NCBI GenBank assembly: GCA_964631325.1
Contig: CAZVWJ010000059.1
Location: 1-14,679, forward strand
Direction: 5' to 3'
Length of the DNA: 14,679 nt
Source of the DNA: CAZVWJ01 sp964631325
Lineage (GTDB): Bacteria > T1Sed10-126
The notes beneath the pieces are model-generated. The model had not been told where the DNA came from. It did no database searches and saw only the letters and a program-made list of their open reading frames with translations. The position numbers and the translations under genes were made by a program. This document shows positions 14,568 through 14,679 of the stretch, piece by piece (the first letter of the stretch is position 1; each line of letters opens with the position of its first letter).

Positions 14568-14575
14568 AAAATAAG
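14568..14575. repeat. Right 8-bp target-site duplication
   Basis: AAAATAAG, identical to 14461-14468, directly follows the right inverted repeat of the miniature element. It also forms part of the T-rich tail (minus strand) of the terminator at 14581-14607. Confidence 0.75.
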
Positions 14576-14607
14576 AAAAGCCCCGGTCCGTTTAAACCGG
14601 GCCGGGG
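14568..14607 (-). terminator. Rho-independent terminator of the upstream gene
   Basis: CCCCGGTCCG (14581-14590) and CGGGCCGGGG (14598-14607) form a 10-bp GC-rich stem with one G-U pair and a 7-base loop. On the minus strand it is followed by CTTTTCTTATTTT, a good T-rich tail. It would end transcription of the gene that enters from the right edge. The tail's last eight bases are one copy of the target duplication, so the insertion left the terminator intact. Confidence 0.8.
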
Positions 14608-14636
14608 GTCTGGGGCAAATTCAGGGTTAGTTGCTT

Positions 14637-14679
14637 CTAATCCGGGTAAATTGTAGGAGTAAATTCCGGCTGGCCTTCA
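14637..14679 (-). CDS. C-terminal end of an unidentified upstream gene (partial)
   Basis: The minus strand reads an open frame ending EGQPEFTPTIYPD and TAG at 14637-14639, about 30 bases before a strong terminator. Only 13 codons are visible, too few to recognise a family. A second frame is also open here and stops at TAA 14627, so the choice of frame is uncertain; the chosen frame has more typical codons. From its position it could be another pilus gene, such as the missing Flp pilin, but that is a guess. Confidence 0.35.
   Translation of the reverse strand, partial: EGQPEFTPTIYPD

Overview
Every credible gene in this window is on the minus strand, so transcription runs from the right end to the left. 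Together they form a nearly complete Tad (tight adherence, Flp-type IV pilus) assembly locus. In transcription order they are: the last codons of an unidentified gene (about 14637-14679); two TadE-like pseudopilins (14432-13506 and 13537-12719); CpaB (12558-11311); the CpaC/RcpA secretin (11311-9680); a TadZ/CpaE-type ATPase fused to a C-terminal RDD membrane domain (9663-8005); the CpaF/TadA motor ATPase (7690-6341); TadB (6338-5328); TadC (5312-4350); a large TadG-like protein (4215-1999); a DUF192 protein (1996-1589); and a multi-spanning GT-C-type glycosyltransferase (1601-225). No Flp major pilin and no prepilin peptidase lie inside the window.

The secretin and CpaB imply an outer membrane, so the organism is diderm. 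Strong GGAGG-type ribosome binding sites, several TTG/GTG starts and balanced base composition would fit a diderm Bacillota-like lineage, but the sequence alone does not fix the taxon.

Gaps with promoter- or terminator-like signals divide the locus into four probable transcription modules: tadE1-tadE2; cpaB-cpaC-tadZ; cpaF-tadB-tadC; and tadG-like-DUF192-GT. The modules match function: minor pilins, outer-membrane channel plus localisation ATPase, inner-membrane motor platform, and a large surface or tip protein with a possible glycosylation enzyme. At the right end a strong terminator of the upstream gene lies just before tadE1. A 99-bp miniature element with GTAA-tipped inverted repeats and an 8-bp target duplication (IS66-like) has inserted into that terminator's T-rich tail.

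The most unusual points are: (1) all three pseudopilin-like proteins carry oversized extracytoplasmic domains, with Asp-rich thrombospondin-type-3-like calcium motifs in both TadE-like proteins and a Cys-rich plus beta-helix-like tail in the TadG-like protein; (2) CpaB appears to hold three tandem SAF-like units; (3) TadZ is fused to an RDD membrane domain, with a degenerate receiver and an altered Walker A; (4) the miniature element; and (5) an unexplained, densely self-complementary element at the left end (2-130).
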